A stretch of 64,000 nucleotides of DNA from Sphingobacterium sp. HMA12 (lineage in GTDB: Bacteria > Bacteroidota > Bacteroidia > Sphingobacteriales > Sphingobacteriaceae), in assembly GCF_002933815.1 (NCBI RefSeq), contig NZ_BEYR01000008.1, positions 1 to 64,000 on the forward strand. The letters are read 5' to 3'. The notes under the pieces are model-generated. The model was not told where the DNA came from. It ran no database searches and saw only the letters and a program-made list of their open reading frames with translations. A program made the translations under genes and the position numbers. Within the stretch, counting starts at the first letter, position 1. The number at the start of each line of letters is the position of its first letter. Below are positions 53,930 to 62,361 of this stretch, in pieces.

Positions 53930-55201
53930 ATGAAAAGAAAACTATTATTTGGTGAGCGCATGCTGTTGGGGGATGGAACTGAACCCTTCAACGCCGTCAT
54001 TCCCTTTCGGCTACGTGGTGTTTTCAGCGAAGAAGATATCAAATACGCCTTGAGCCGATTACAGGAAAAACATCCCTGGCTGCGGGCACTTATCCAACAT
54101 GATGACAAAAATACACCTTGGTTTCAGGTTCCGGAACTAACCGTATCGATTCCGATACGGTTAGTAAACCGAAAAAGTGAAGACGACTGGCAAGAGGAAT
54201 CCAAAAAGGAATGGCATTCGACCTTCGATTATCAGACGAAACCTTTAATCCGATTTGTCTGGATTAAGGGCGAAGAAGTGTCAGATATGCTATTTGTTTT
54301 CCATCATTGCTTATGTGATGGGGGCTCGGCCATGGCATTATTGTATGAATTTCTAAAAGTACTGGACAATCCGGCCGCAGAAATCGGACTGGAAAATCCG
54401 ATCCTTGGTATTGAAGATGTCGTACCCGAACATATCTTAAAGAGTGGTAAGAAGCGATTTAAGGCAAAAACAATTGGCCGATTAGCAGCTTTAGCTATTA
54501 AATGTATTCCGGTCGGCAGAAAAGCGGTCGATCGGCAGACGGACTATTTAATTCATTGGAAGTTTGACCAAGCCACCAGCAAGCAACTTATTTCTCATTG
54601 CAAGTCATTGGATGTCACCGTCAATACATTTCTGGGGGCAACGGTATTGGCGGCATTCCGGAAAGTACGTGGCTCGTCGGCATTCAATAAAGTTTCCTGT
54701 CCAGTAGATATCAGGCGTTTTGCACCACAGATAAAAGATGACCATATTTTTGCTTTCGGATTAATGATTGTCATGTCTTCAAACCAGAAAATGAGCTTTT
54801 TGGATAACCTCCGGTTGATGCAGGATGAAGTGGAACGCAAAACAGCGAAGCTCAATCCTTATATCACCATGATGGTCATGGAATCGGCCCATGATGCGTT
54901 AAAAAACTTCACCAAACTCTTAAAACGAGGCAAATCATCCAATGACTGCATGTTTTCCAATTTGGGGCGCATACAAATACCCAAACAATATCGCACATTC
55001 AATCTGGAAACAATCTTCAGTCCTTCGGTCATTGGTCCTTTGGGCAATACAACAACAATGGTCACCTCTACCTTTCGTGGACAAATGGATTTCTCCTTTA
55101 TGGGAAGTGAGGGTTATTTACCACAGGCGGAAGCATTGGCCATCCGCGATGAGATCATCCATCAGATCAAACAACAATTAGATTACCAGGTAGCATCATG
55201 A
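53930..55201 (+). CDS. Condensation-type (PapA-like) acyltransferase 1
   Basis: 423 residues, 3 bp after the glycosyltransferase stop. The HHxxxDG motif is FVFHHCLCDGGSAMALL (His125, His126, Asp130), with the second His catalytic in this superfamily. The N-terminus LLFGERMLLGDGTEPFNAVIPF resembles the donor-site lid of PapA/WES enzymes. A DFxxG-like end is seen in GQMDFSFMGSEGYL. Such enzymes esterify sugars or diols with acyl or polyketide chains from ACPs. No signal peptide. Confidence 0.85.
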   Translation: MKRKLLFGERMLLGDGTEPFNAVIPFRLRGVFSEEDIKYALSRLQEKHPWLRALIQHDDKNTPWFQVPELTVSIPIRLVNRKSEDDWQEESKKEWHSTFDYQTKPLIRFVWIKGEEVSDMLFVFHHCLCDGGSAMALLYEFLKVLDNPAAEIGLENPILGIEDVVPEHILKSGKKRFKAKTIGRLAALAIKCIPVGRKAVDRQTDYLIHWKFDQATSKQLISHCKSLDVTVNTFLGATVLAAFRKVRGSSAFNKVSCPVDIRRFAPQIKDDHIFAFGLMIVMSSNQKMSFLDNLRLMQDEVERKTAKLNPYITMMVMESAHDALKNFTKLLKRGKSSNDCMFSNLGRIQIPKQYRTFNLETIFSPSVIGPLGNTTTMVTSTFRGQMDFSFMGSEGYLPQAEALAIRDEIIHQIKQQLDYQVAS

Positions 55202-56451
55202 TCGAGAGAAAACTAATGATGGTGGAACGGATCATGTATGTTGATACCGAAACACCCTTAAACTGTGTATTTGCTGCAAAGATCAACGGGGAGATCGCCG
55301 AAGAACATCTTCGGAATGCCCTCACCAAAATTCAGCAAAAACATCCATTGCTCCGATCGGCTATCTGCATAGAGGATGCGCAACAGCCCCGGTTTGCTGT
55401 CAAAGAGGATATGGAATCTATTCCACTCCATATTATCCAACGTCAAACGGATATGGATTGGCTGACGGAGTCGGAACAGGAATGGTATCGCCCTTTTAAA
55501 GCGGATAATAAGCCGCTAGCCCAATTGGTATGGATCAAAGGTAATTCCGTTTCGGAACTGCTTTGGGTATTGCCACATTGTGTCTGTGATGGAACCAGTA
55601 TTGTCACATTGATGCGGGAGCTACTTTGCCTATTGGATAACCCCGATAGGGAACTCGAGCCCTACCAGCTCTTTGAATCGGTTAATAAATTCCTGCCGCA
55701 GGGCTTTGAGCTTCAAAAAAAATCACGCAAAGCCAAGTTCTATTTGCTATTGGCAAGATTTTTCTTTTTCCTGCAACGAAAGAGCAGAAAAAGAAATTTA
55801 GGAAAAAACTATGCGATACACTGGAAACTGGATGCAGAAACAACGGCTGCCATAACCCAGAGCTGTAAAGACCAAAGCATTTCTGTTCATGCACTCCTAT
55901 GCACGGCATTTATGCAAGCTTTTCGGGAGATGCAAGGTAAAGCTGCAAAAAATAAAGTGATCAGTCCTGTTGATATCCGGCACTTTATTCCAGAAATCAA
56001 ACAAGACCACATGTTTGCTTTTGCACCAACGGTGGAGCTTTCTCTAAAAAAGGGGAATGATAATGTCGTGGATACTGCAAAAGATATCAAAACGGCGCTC
56101 ACACAAAAAATAGAAAAGATGCAAGCCCGTGAGCTACTCTGGATGGGGGAACAGATGCACCCGCTAGTGGAGCGCATGATTTCTATGTTAAAATCGAGCC
56201 CAGGAGGACATGACATCACGCTATCCAATATGGGTAAGCTCCAGATTCCAAACGAGTACAACAACTTCGCTCTGGAGACCATATACAGCCCAACAGTGGC
56301 TTTCCCCTGGTTGAATTCAAATACCTTGGTTGCAACGACGTTCAATCAACAAATGGATTTTACGTTTATGTCCAATGAAGATTTTTTACCAAAAGAAGAA
56401 GCGATTAAAATAAAAGATAAGGCGATCGCAATCATGACCTTGTCCCTATAG
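55198..56451 (+). CDS. Condensation-type (PapA-like) acyltransferase 2
   Basis: 417 residues, start overlapping the previous stop by 4 bp. It is paralogous to its neighbour: matching starts (IERKLMMVERIMYVDTETPLNCVF), the same SPVDIRxF block, and the same C-terminal QQMDFTFMSNEDFLP. The motif here is LPHCVCDG (His127, Asp131): the first His of HHxxxDG is replaced by Pro, while the catalytic second His remains. Thus probably active, maybe with another acceptor or chain length. Confidence 0.85.
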   Translation: MIERKLMMVERIMYVDTETPLNCVFAAKINGEIAEEHLRNALTKIQQKHPLLRSAICIEDAQQPRFAVKEDMESIPLHIIQRQTDMDWLTESEQEWYRPFKADNKPLAQLVWIKGNSVSELLWVLPHCVCDGTSIVTLMRELLCLLDNPDRELEPYQLFESVNKFLPQGFELQKKSRKAKFYLLLARFFFFLQRKSRKRNLGKNYAIHWKLDAETTAAITQSCKDQSISVHALLCTAFMQAFREMQGKAAKNKVISPVDIRHFIPEIKQDHMFAFAPTVELSLKKGNDNVVDTAKDIKTALTQKIEKMQARELLWMGEQMHPLVERMISMLKSSPGGHDITLSNMGKLQIPNEYNNFALETIYSPTVAFPWLNSNTLVATTFNQQMDFTFMSNEDFLPKEEAIKIKDKAIAIMTLSL

Positions 56452-56459
56452 CACTCCAC

Positions 56460-57002
56460 ATGACGAAGTTTACGGAATCAAAGAAAATAAAAAAAACAAC
56501 GCTCAAGCGCTTTTTAAGGAAGCGCGCAATTTATTATATCCTGCCAAATGTATTCTTCAATTTCCTGGTTGCCTACGCCAGCTTTCAGGAGCTGGGATAT
56601 ACGCACTTTTTTGCTGGCCCACAAAGTTTGGCTCGACTGACACTACCGATGGCAATATTTTTGCCTGTTGTTCTTACAATGGATATTATCAAGCGGGTGA
56701 TCGCAGCCATAGAACAGGAGTCGATCGCATTAACAGTAGACAGTGAACTGAACAGGAATAAATTTATTACGAAGTTGTGTATTATCCATGGCTTCACAAC
56801 GGGTTTATTTGTATTCCTCTGTCTCCTGCTGGCACAACATAATCTGTCTACGCACTATAGGTTAAATGCAACCGCAATGGCTATTTTGGATGCGCTGCTC
56901 GCAGGTGTACTATCAATTTTATTTACTTACCTACCGATCCAGAAATTAAGAAAGCATTTATCGGAGCCATCATTAACAGTACAGCAAATAGAACAGAATT
57001 AA
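56460..57002 (+). CDS. Small integral membrane protein
   Basis: 180 residues with a basic N-terminus (KFTESKKIKKTTLKRFLRKR). Four hydrophobic segments are visible: YILPNVFFNFLVAYASF, LARLTLPMAIFLPVVLTMDII, LCIIHGFTTGLFVFLCLLL and ALLAGVLSILFTYLPI. I recognise no family. It is the last gene of the polyketide operon, 9 bp after the second acyltransferase, so a role in export or membrane placement of the product is a guess. Confidence 0.7.
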   Translation: MTKFTESKKIKKTTLKRFLRKRAIYYILPNVFFNFLVAYASFQELGYTHFFAGPQSLARLTLPMAIFLPVVLTMDIIKRVIAAIEQESIALTVDSELNRNKFITKLCIIHGFTTGLFVFLCLLLAQHNLSTHYRLNATAMAILDALLAGVLSILFTYLPIQKLRKHLSEPSLTVQQIEQN

Positions 57003-57127
57003 CGTCTTGAAGTGAGAAGTTCACCTTTATAATATTACTAACTAAAAACTATGGGCTTCTTTTTTAGAATCGTAACTATTAACGTCAAGTTTTTTTTGTC
57101 TTATCAACTATTATTTTAGGATTAAAC

Positions 57128-57157
57128 AAAAAGCGCCAACTTTCGTTAGCGCTTTTT
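57128..57157 (-). terminator. Terminator between the polyketide operon and the TPR gene
   Basis: 57128-57140 pairs with 57145-57157; in minus-strand RNA the loop is GAAA and all positions pair, including one G-U. T/A-runs flank both sides, so it can act in either direction. It resembles the tRNA-Pro terminators in loop and closing stem. Confidence 0.85.
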
Positions 57158-57177
57158 CAATCGTCAAAAAATTGCTG

Positions 57178-59706
57178 TTACTTATTGTTTAATTTTTGTA
57201 AACGTTCTTTTGCTGAAGGTACAATATCATCATCTTTTTCATAATTTTCAATCACACTTTTCAACGTACTCTTGGCCTGGGAAGAATTGCCTTTACGCGC
57301 ATAGGTATCTGCAAGCAATACGAAGCTCTTTGCCACCCAATATTCATGTGCCTCCCTATTATTAATCACGTCGAAGGCTGTTTCTTGCGCTTTATCGTAT
57401 TCCTTATTATCATATTGCAATTGAGCCACACGGTACCGTGCCTCTGCACCTACCGCCGTTTGGCTCTTCAAAGCGGCCAGATTGAGCTCTTTCATGGCTG
57501 ACGTTATATTCTTTTCCTTCAGAAAGGCCCTGCCAGTGTATAAGTGTGCCTTAGCAATTTCTTCCTCGGTTGCTCCATCGTAATCCTTTATAAACTGTAC
57601 ATATTTGGCCATCTGCTCCATATCGCCGAGTTCGAAATAACAGATCATCAGGTTAGTTATTGCATAGCCATAGTTCTTTTTGTATTCGGAATTTAGCTCC
57701 AATTTTTTGAGGTGCACAATAGCCTCATTGTATTCCTTTAAGTCCAGATAAAGTGCAGCCACCGTTAGCAAGGTATTCTCCGTATACTTACTTGTCCAGT
57801 CGTTCAGGATGATATTCAGATCGTGCAACGCTTCCTGCGGATGCCCGGTCTTGTACGAACTTACCCCACGAATGTAACGGGCATATTTTTCTTGTTTGGG
57901 TTTCGGAAATTTATCAAAATAGGCGTTGATTGCTTCGACAGCTGCTCCGTATTCTCCTCTAGCAAAGAGAGATTGCGCTGCTTGGAAAGCTTGGTTGTCC
58001 TGCTCTGCAGGTGTCAAATTACCAACATTGGTCCCTATCGCATAGCGGATATAGCTTGTGGCATCGCCCTGGTCGAGGTAGATGTTTTCAATGAAACGCA
58101 TCGCCTGTTCGGCCTCAGCAGTCCGGGCATATTTTTCCACCACCTGTTGGAAGGTGGCTTTCGCCGCTTCGGGTTCATCGTTATTGTACTGCACGAGTCC
58201 GATGGTCATCAGCGCACGCGGCACATAGCTGCTCCGTGGATACTTCTCGATCATCCCTTGCAGCCCTGTGAGCGCGTTTTCATAATCCCCCATCGTGAAA
58301 TAGGTGTAAGGGATCTCAAAGGCTGCGTCATCGGCATAGTTGGAAGATGGAAATTGTTTCAGGACGGACCGCAGGGTGCTGAGCTTGGTTTCATTGTCGC
58401 CCTGTAGGCCAAAGATAACACCGCGCTGGAAGTAGGCATAGTCCTGATTGGGCGCCTTGCCGTCGACCAGCTTGTCATAGTAGCTATTGGCCCGACCGTA
58501 ATCGCGCAGGCACAGATACGAATCACCCAAACGTGCGACTACGTCATGCCTTATATTTTCATCCACCGTACTTCCTCCGGCCTTCAGAAAGCGCTCAAAA
58601 TAATCGGCCGCCAGCGCAAAACGGTTATTTCGGTAGGCCGCATAAGCCAACCCATAATTGGCATAATTATAGACCTCGTTGTTTCGAGCCACAGGCAAGC
58701 TCAGAAACCGGGAGAAATTTTCCACGGCCTCCCCGAATTTACGCACTTCGTACATCGCCTCCGCTTTCCAGTAGGTTGCCAAGGCCCCCATTTCCGCATT
58801 GATCGGGAATTTTTCCGAACGCATAAACATGGATATGCTATTTTCGAAAGCACGCTCGTTATAAAATTCCAGTCCACGGTAGTAAGTTACCTTTTGATAG
58901 ATCGCATCGACCTCCCGGCCTCGCTCCTTCAGCGACTCCAGCAGGCTGACCCCAGCATGGAAGTTGGTCGTCCCTCGCAGGATTTCAGCTGAGAGTGATT
59001 CGGGGCTTTCTTGTTTTTTTGCCCCCGGATCAGCCGGTTTCTCTTCCTGGGCGATATATTTCTCGAGGACTTTTTGTGCGGCTTGGGTGGAGTCCATCGC
59101 AAGAAGGACTTTGGCGTAGTTAAATAAAGCGTCGGCTTTCACTTGCCGGTCGAGATCCAGTTTCGTTGCTTTGACAAAGGCATTGCGCGCCGCCTGCTTG
59201 TCGCCCGTTTCCAGGGCAATATGACCCAAGGTCATGATCGCTCCCTGATAAAAGGCATCCGAAGGTTTTATCGATTCCAACATACCGCTCGCCCTTTTAT
59301 ATTCACCGGCCCCATAGGCCAGATAGCTGATCCGGTAATTGTCGATATTGTTTTGCGAAGCGTCCGGATGTCGTTTCATCAACTCATGGTAATATGCCTG
59401 TTTGTATTTTTGTCGTGCCAGATAGGTGTTGGTCGCGATCTGGCGCAGCTCCGTCTCGATTGCGTCGCGGTTGATAAGTTGCATATTCGGGCTCCGGCGC
59501 ACCTTGACGGCATCAGCCAGCATCGGCCGGTAGTCGCGTACGACATCGATGGAATCCATCGTTTGAACCTGCCCTTGATCCAGTTGTTTCTTGTCTTTCT
59601 GCTGTTTCTCCACTTCCTGCGCATACCCTGTAACCAGCAAAGCCGAAAGTATCCCGGTAAACAGGCTTTTCAGGTAATTGTCGCCGATTCTCTTTTTTAA
59701 TATCAT
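57178..59706 (-). CDS. Tetratricopeptide-repeat protein, periplasmic
   Basis: About 842 residues from the ATG at 59706 (MILKKRIGDNYLKSLFTGIL); the frame continues 28 codons upstream, but the chosen start gives a signal peptide (LFTGILSALLVTGYAQ). The rest is a superhelix of TPR units, e.g. FYQGAIMTLGHIALETGDKQAARNAF, AKATFQQVVEKYARTAEAEQAMRFIENIYL and AKSFVLLADTYARKGNSSQAKSTLKSVIENYEKDDDIVP. It ends SAKERLQKLNNK. Long TPR proteins of this kind in Bacteroidota support envelope assembly or gliding; here no partner is apparent. Confidence 0.88.
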   Translation of the reverse strand: MILKKRIGDNYLKSLFTGILSALLVTGYAQEVEKQQKDKKQLDQGQVQTMDSIDVVRDYRPMLADAVKVRRSPNMQLINRDAIETELRQIATNTYLARQKYKQAYYHELMKRHPDASQNNIDNYRISYLAYGAGEYKRASGMLESIKPSDAFYQGAIMTLGHIALETGDKQAARNAFVKATKLDLDRQVKADALFNYAKVLLAMDSTQAAQKVLEKYIAQEEKPADPGAKKQESPESLSAEILRGTTNFHAGVSLLESLKERGREVDAIYQKVTYYRGLEFYNERAFENSISMFMRSEKFPINAEMGALATYWKAEAMYEVRKFGEAVENFSRFLSLPVARNNEVYNYANYGLAYAAYRNNRFALAADYFERFLKAGGSTVDENIRHDVVARLGDSYLCLRDYGRANSYYDKLVDGKAPNQDYAYFQRGVIFGLQGDNETKLSTLRSVLKQFPSSNYADDAAFEIPYTYFTMGDYENALTGLQGMIEKYPRSSYVPRALMTIGLVQYNNDEPEAAKATFQQVVEKYARTAEAEQAMRFIENIYLDQGDATSYIRYAIGTNVGNLTPAEQDNQAFQAAQSLFARGEYGAAVEAINAYFDKFPKPKQEKYARYIRGVSSYKTGHPQEALHDLNIILNDWTSKYTENTLLTVAALYLDLKEYNEAIVHLKKLELNSEYKKNYGYAITNLMICYFELGDMEQMAKYVQFIKDYDGATEEEIAKAHLYTGRAFLKEKNITSAMKELNLAALKSQTAVGAEARYRVAQLQYDNKEYDKAQETAFDVINNREAHEYWVAKSFVLLADTYARKGNSSQAKSTLKSVIENYEKDDDIVPSAKERLQKLNNK

Positions 59707-59820
59707 TGTTCGTCCGTATTTCTGATTTTTTTCCAAACGTTCCTTTGCCGAGGAGGCAATAGTGTAATCTCCCTTAGCTAATAGAGCCAAAACTAAAGAA
59801 TTCCACGCACATTGGGTAAA
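59707..59820 (-). pseudogene. Decayed C-terminal fragment of a TPR paralogue
   Basis: Upstream of, and in frame with, the TPR gene the sequence reads AWNSLVLALLAKGDYTIASS, then AKERLEKNQ. This mirrors the end of the TPR protein itself (WVAKSFVLLADTYARKGNSS and DDDIVPSAKERLQKLNN) with an internal deletion. I take it as the relic of a tandem duplicate whose remaining part is gone. A stop lies just upstream, at about 59821. Confidence 0.45.
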
Positions 59821-59935
59821 TCGTCATGAAAAAATTGGATCCTAAAACGCAATTTATAGGTCATATCCATCTCGTTTCCGCGATCCCCTATTCCTTTGCT
59901 TGCTATCGGCAACCGAATTGACACAATAATGGAGC

Positions 59936-60050
59936 CAAGAAAACACTCCCCTTGAGCCTTCGGTTCGAACCTGATAGCTTGTTAAGAAGGTAGCAGGTTC
60001 TTCTCTTGTCTAGAAACAAAAAAAGCCCTAACTTTCGTTAGAGCTTTTAG
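59936..60050. repeat. tRNA-Pro-associated repeat block C (one unit)
   Basis: A single unit: palindrome arms 59967-59980 (GAACCTGATAGCTT) and 59987-60000 (AAGGTAGCAGGTTC), 12 of 14 positions pairing, then AAAC/A-tract and terminator hairpin. It matches blocks A and B in order but lacks the extra tandem copies. Confidence 0.75.
60017..60045 (-). terminator. Terminator of tRNA-Pro copy C
   Basis: 60024-60032 pairs with 60037-60045, minus-strand loop GAAA, followed by a T-run. Confidence 0.85.
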
Positions 60051-60124
60051 TCGGGGTGGCAGGATTCGAACCTACGACCTCCACATCCCAAATGTGGCGC
60101 GATACCGGGCTACGCTACACCCCG
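60051..60124 (-). tRNA. tRNA-Pro (TGG), copy C
   Basis: Identical to copies A and B; the same acceptor, anticodon and T-arm, no CCA encoded. Confidence 0.97.
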
Positions 60125-60153
60125 AAAAGGTATCACCTTTGTTTTGTGTGGCA

Positions 60154-60184
60154 CAAATATCGAATCAATTTTTGAATTTGTCAA
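60154..60184 (-). promoter_or_regulatory. Promoter of tRNA-Pro copy C
   Basis: On the minus strand TTG (60182-60184), 20-bp spacer, GATATTTG (60154-60161), one base off the TAnnTTTG consensus. The leader is the same as for copies A and B. Confidence 0.65.
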
Positions 60185-60314
60185 TACCTCAATGCATTTT
60201 TTATACTAAATCACTGATTGATTGACCAATATTTTTATTGATAACATCTATAATAACCATTCGCATGCCTGAAAACGTGGTCAAAGAACCTTATAAAGGA
60301 TTATTAAAAATAAC

Positions 60315-60346
60315 TTTAGATTATCCATTTCATTTTCATATCTTTG
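60315..60346 (+). promoter_or_regulatory. Promoter of rplS
   Basis: TTTA at 60315-60318, 20-bp spacer, then perfect TATCTTTG at 60339-60346. The leader to rplS is about 115 nt. No ribosomal-protein leader structure was recognised. Confidence 0.55.
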
Positions 60347-60466
60347 CATCCGATTTGAATAACAGTCGATAGTTTTTTCAAAAAGTATTTTCATATTCAA
60401 AAAATAAGTCGTAATATTGCATTCCGATTTTTACAGGATATAAATCGTTAATAATTACTCGAAATC

Positions 60467-60814
60467 ATGGATTTAGTAAAATTTGTAGAAGAACAAGCGG
60501 TAGTAAGAAATGAAATTCCCGCTTTCAAAGCCGGAGATACCATCAGCGTTCATTATAAAATTCGCGAAGGAAATAAAGAGCGTGTTCAGGTGTACCAAGG
60601 TGTAGTAATCCAATTAAACAGCGAAGGTGCTAACGCTACTTTTACCGTTCGTAAAATCTCAAACGGTGTAGGTGTTGAACGTATTTTCCCTGTAAACTCA
60701 CCAAACATTGAAAAAATTGTAGTAAACAGCTACGGTAAAGTTCGTCGCGCTAAATTATTCTATTTACGTGGCCTTACTGGTAAAGCTGCTCGTATTAAAT
60801 CAAAAAGAATCTAA
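60467..60814 (+). CDS. rplS: Ribosomal protein bL19
   Basis: 115 residues, full length. Conserved blocks are present: VRNEIPAFKAGDTISVHYKIREGNKERVQVYQGVVI, TFTVRKISNGVGVERIFPVNSP, and the C-terminal RRAKLFYLRGLTGKAARIKSK. It is a large-subunit protein near the 30S-50S bridge. In many bacteria it lies in rpsP-rimM-trmD-rplS; here it stands alone with its own promoter and terminator, common in Bacteroidota. Confidence 0.98.
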   Translation: MDLVKFVEEQAVVRNEIPAFKAGDTISVHYKIREGNKERVQVYQGVVIQLNSEGANATFTVRKISNGVGVERIFPVNSPNIEKIVVNSYGKVRRAKLFYLRGLTGKAARIKSKRI

Positions 60815-60832
60815 TTACGACTACCACGGCAT

Positions 60833-60868
60833 AAAAAAAGGCTTTGATGAAATTCAAAGCCTTTTTTT
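60833..60868 (+). terminator. Rho-independent terminator of rplS
   Basis: A GGCTTTGA/TCAAAGCC stem (60840-60847 with 60854-60861) extended by A- and T-runs, with the loop TGAAAT. Confidence 0.9.
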
Positions 60869-61151
60869 ATTTCCCCCCACACCAACCATTTTCCTACTTA
60901 GGACAAATCTACTCCACTCCCCTTACTACTTAATGAGCAATACGGGAACCCGTGTAATAAAATTAAGACAATCGAATCTGATATCTTAAAAAGAATCACC
61001 CCCCTTTGTCTAGCTAAAACATTTTACTTACTTTTAGCGCGGCCGATCTTCCATACATAAAAATCAATGGAAATTTTAAGATTTATATAAACAGCACCAC
61101 AAAGTGCGCTTACATAGATTTCTTGGTGACTAATAGACATACAATATCTTG

Positions 61152-62237
61152 ATGAAAACTGTTTTTTTTATACTAGCTCTTACCTTACAGACGATAACCA
61201 TTTTTGCACAGCGAAATATAGGTGATTTTCTCCAATTACAGTCTAAGCCAGAGACTTATTATGTCCAAAAAACTCAAAGTCCTATTGAAATTGACGGTAA
61301 AGATGACGAAATCTCCTGGGCAAAGGCAGCATGGACAAATACATTCAAAGACATAGAAGGGAGCAGCAAACCAAATCCCGCTCTCGAAACGCGTGTCAAA
61401 ATGCTCTGGGATAATGAAAATCTCTATCTGTTTGCCAAATTGGAAGAACCTCATATCAATGGCTACCTCAGACAGAAAGACACCATCATCTATCATGACA
61501 ATGACTTTGAGGTGTTTCTGAAACCCAACCTGCAATCTCCTGAATATATTGAAATTGAAGTCAATGCACTGAACACGATCATGGACCTCCTCATGACCAA
61601 ACCTTATCGTTTTGGTGGAAAAGCGAATCTAAACTGGGACACTAAAGATATCGAAAGCGCTGTTTATCACGTTGGAACAATAAATAATCCAACCGATATC
61701 GATAATTTTTGGACTGTCGAAATGAAAATTCCGGTCAAAAGCCTAAAGTACTTTGGCGAGGGTAATCAAATCAAGGCGAATGAAGTGTGGAAGATAAATT
61801 TCTCCCGCGTACAATGGCACTATGATATCCATGAGAAAGGTTACACCAAAAGAAAAGACAATACAGGTAGGCCGCTTGCGGAAGAAAACTGGGTATGGTC
61901 ACCCATTGGTCTGATCAACATGCATTATCCCGAACGATGGGGACATATCAAATTTGTGGATCAGGATAACCAACAATTCGTAGATGAACAATTTTTGGCA
62001 TTAGAAAAAACCGTCTGGAATATTTTTTACCTGCAACAGATTTATGGGAATGCCAATAAGCGCTATGCAACATCTCTTGGTGAATTGAGTAAATTATACC
62101 CTGAAATTATTAATATTAGTAAGCATTATCAACTTGTCTTTTTCAATGCCAATAAGTTCTATCGCATTGAGATTAAGTCGAAATCGAAGCCCGATTTAAA
62201 GGCCACAATCGATAATAAGGGCAACATCTATTTCTAA
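61152..62237 (+). CDS. Secreted CBM9-like carbohydrate-binding protein
   Basis: About 361 residues from ATG 61152 (MKTVFFILALTLQTITIFAQ signal peptide). Residues 30-240 have the CBM9/DOMON-like pattern: IEIDGKDDEISWAKAAWTNTFKDIEG, VKMLWDNENLYLFAKLEEPH, YHDNDFEVFLKP, YIEIEVNALNTIMDLLMT, FWTVEMKIPVKSL, and WKINFSRVQWHYD with ENWVWSPIGLINMHYPERWGHIKF. Bacteroidota carry such stand-alone proteins with a short C-terminal helical tail. Ligand unknown. Monocistronic; the preceding 280 bp show no gene. Confidence 0.88.
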   Translation: MKTVFFILALTLQTITIFAQRNIGDFLQLQSKPETYYVQKTQSPIEIDGKDDEISWAKAAWTNTFKDIEGSSKPNPALETRVKMLWDNENLYLFAKLEEPHINGYLRQKDTIIYHDNDFEVFLKPNLQSPEYIEIEVNALNTIMDLLMTKPYRFGGKANLNWDTKDIESAVYHVGTINNPTDIDNFWTVEMKIPVKSLKYFGEGNQIKANEVWKINFSRVQWHYDIHEKGYTKRKDNTGRPLAEENWVWSPIGLINMHYPERWGHIKFVDQDNQQFVDEQFLALEKTVWNIFYLQQIYGNANKRYATSLGELSKLYPEIINISKHYQLVFFNANKFYRIEIKSKSKPDLKATIDNKGNIYF

Positions 62238-62285
62238 TTTATTTATTCAGTCGATCTTCAATTATAATATTGAATAAAAATTTGC

Positions 62286-62293
62286 TATCTTTG
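62286..62293 (+). promoter_or_regulatory. -7 element upstream of pyrG
   Basis: Perfect TATCTTTG 68 bp before the start. No good -33 box at the expected distance. Confidence 0.4.
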
Positions 62294-62361
62294 TATCCCG
62301 TACATAGAGCAACTATTATTGGTCGTTTTGACCACATAAAATTGAAAATCCTTTAATTGTT

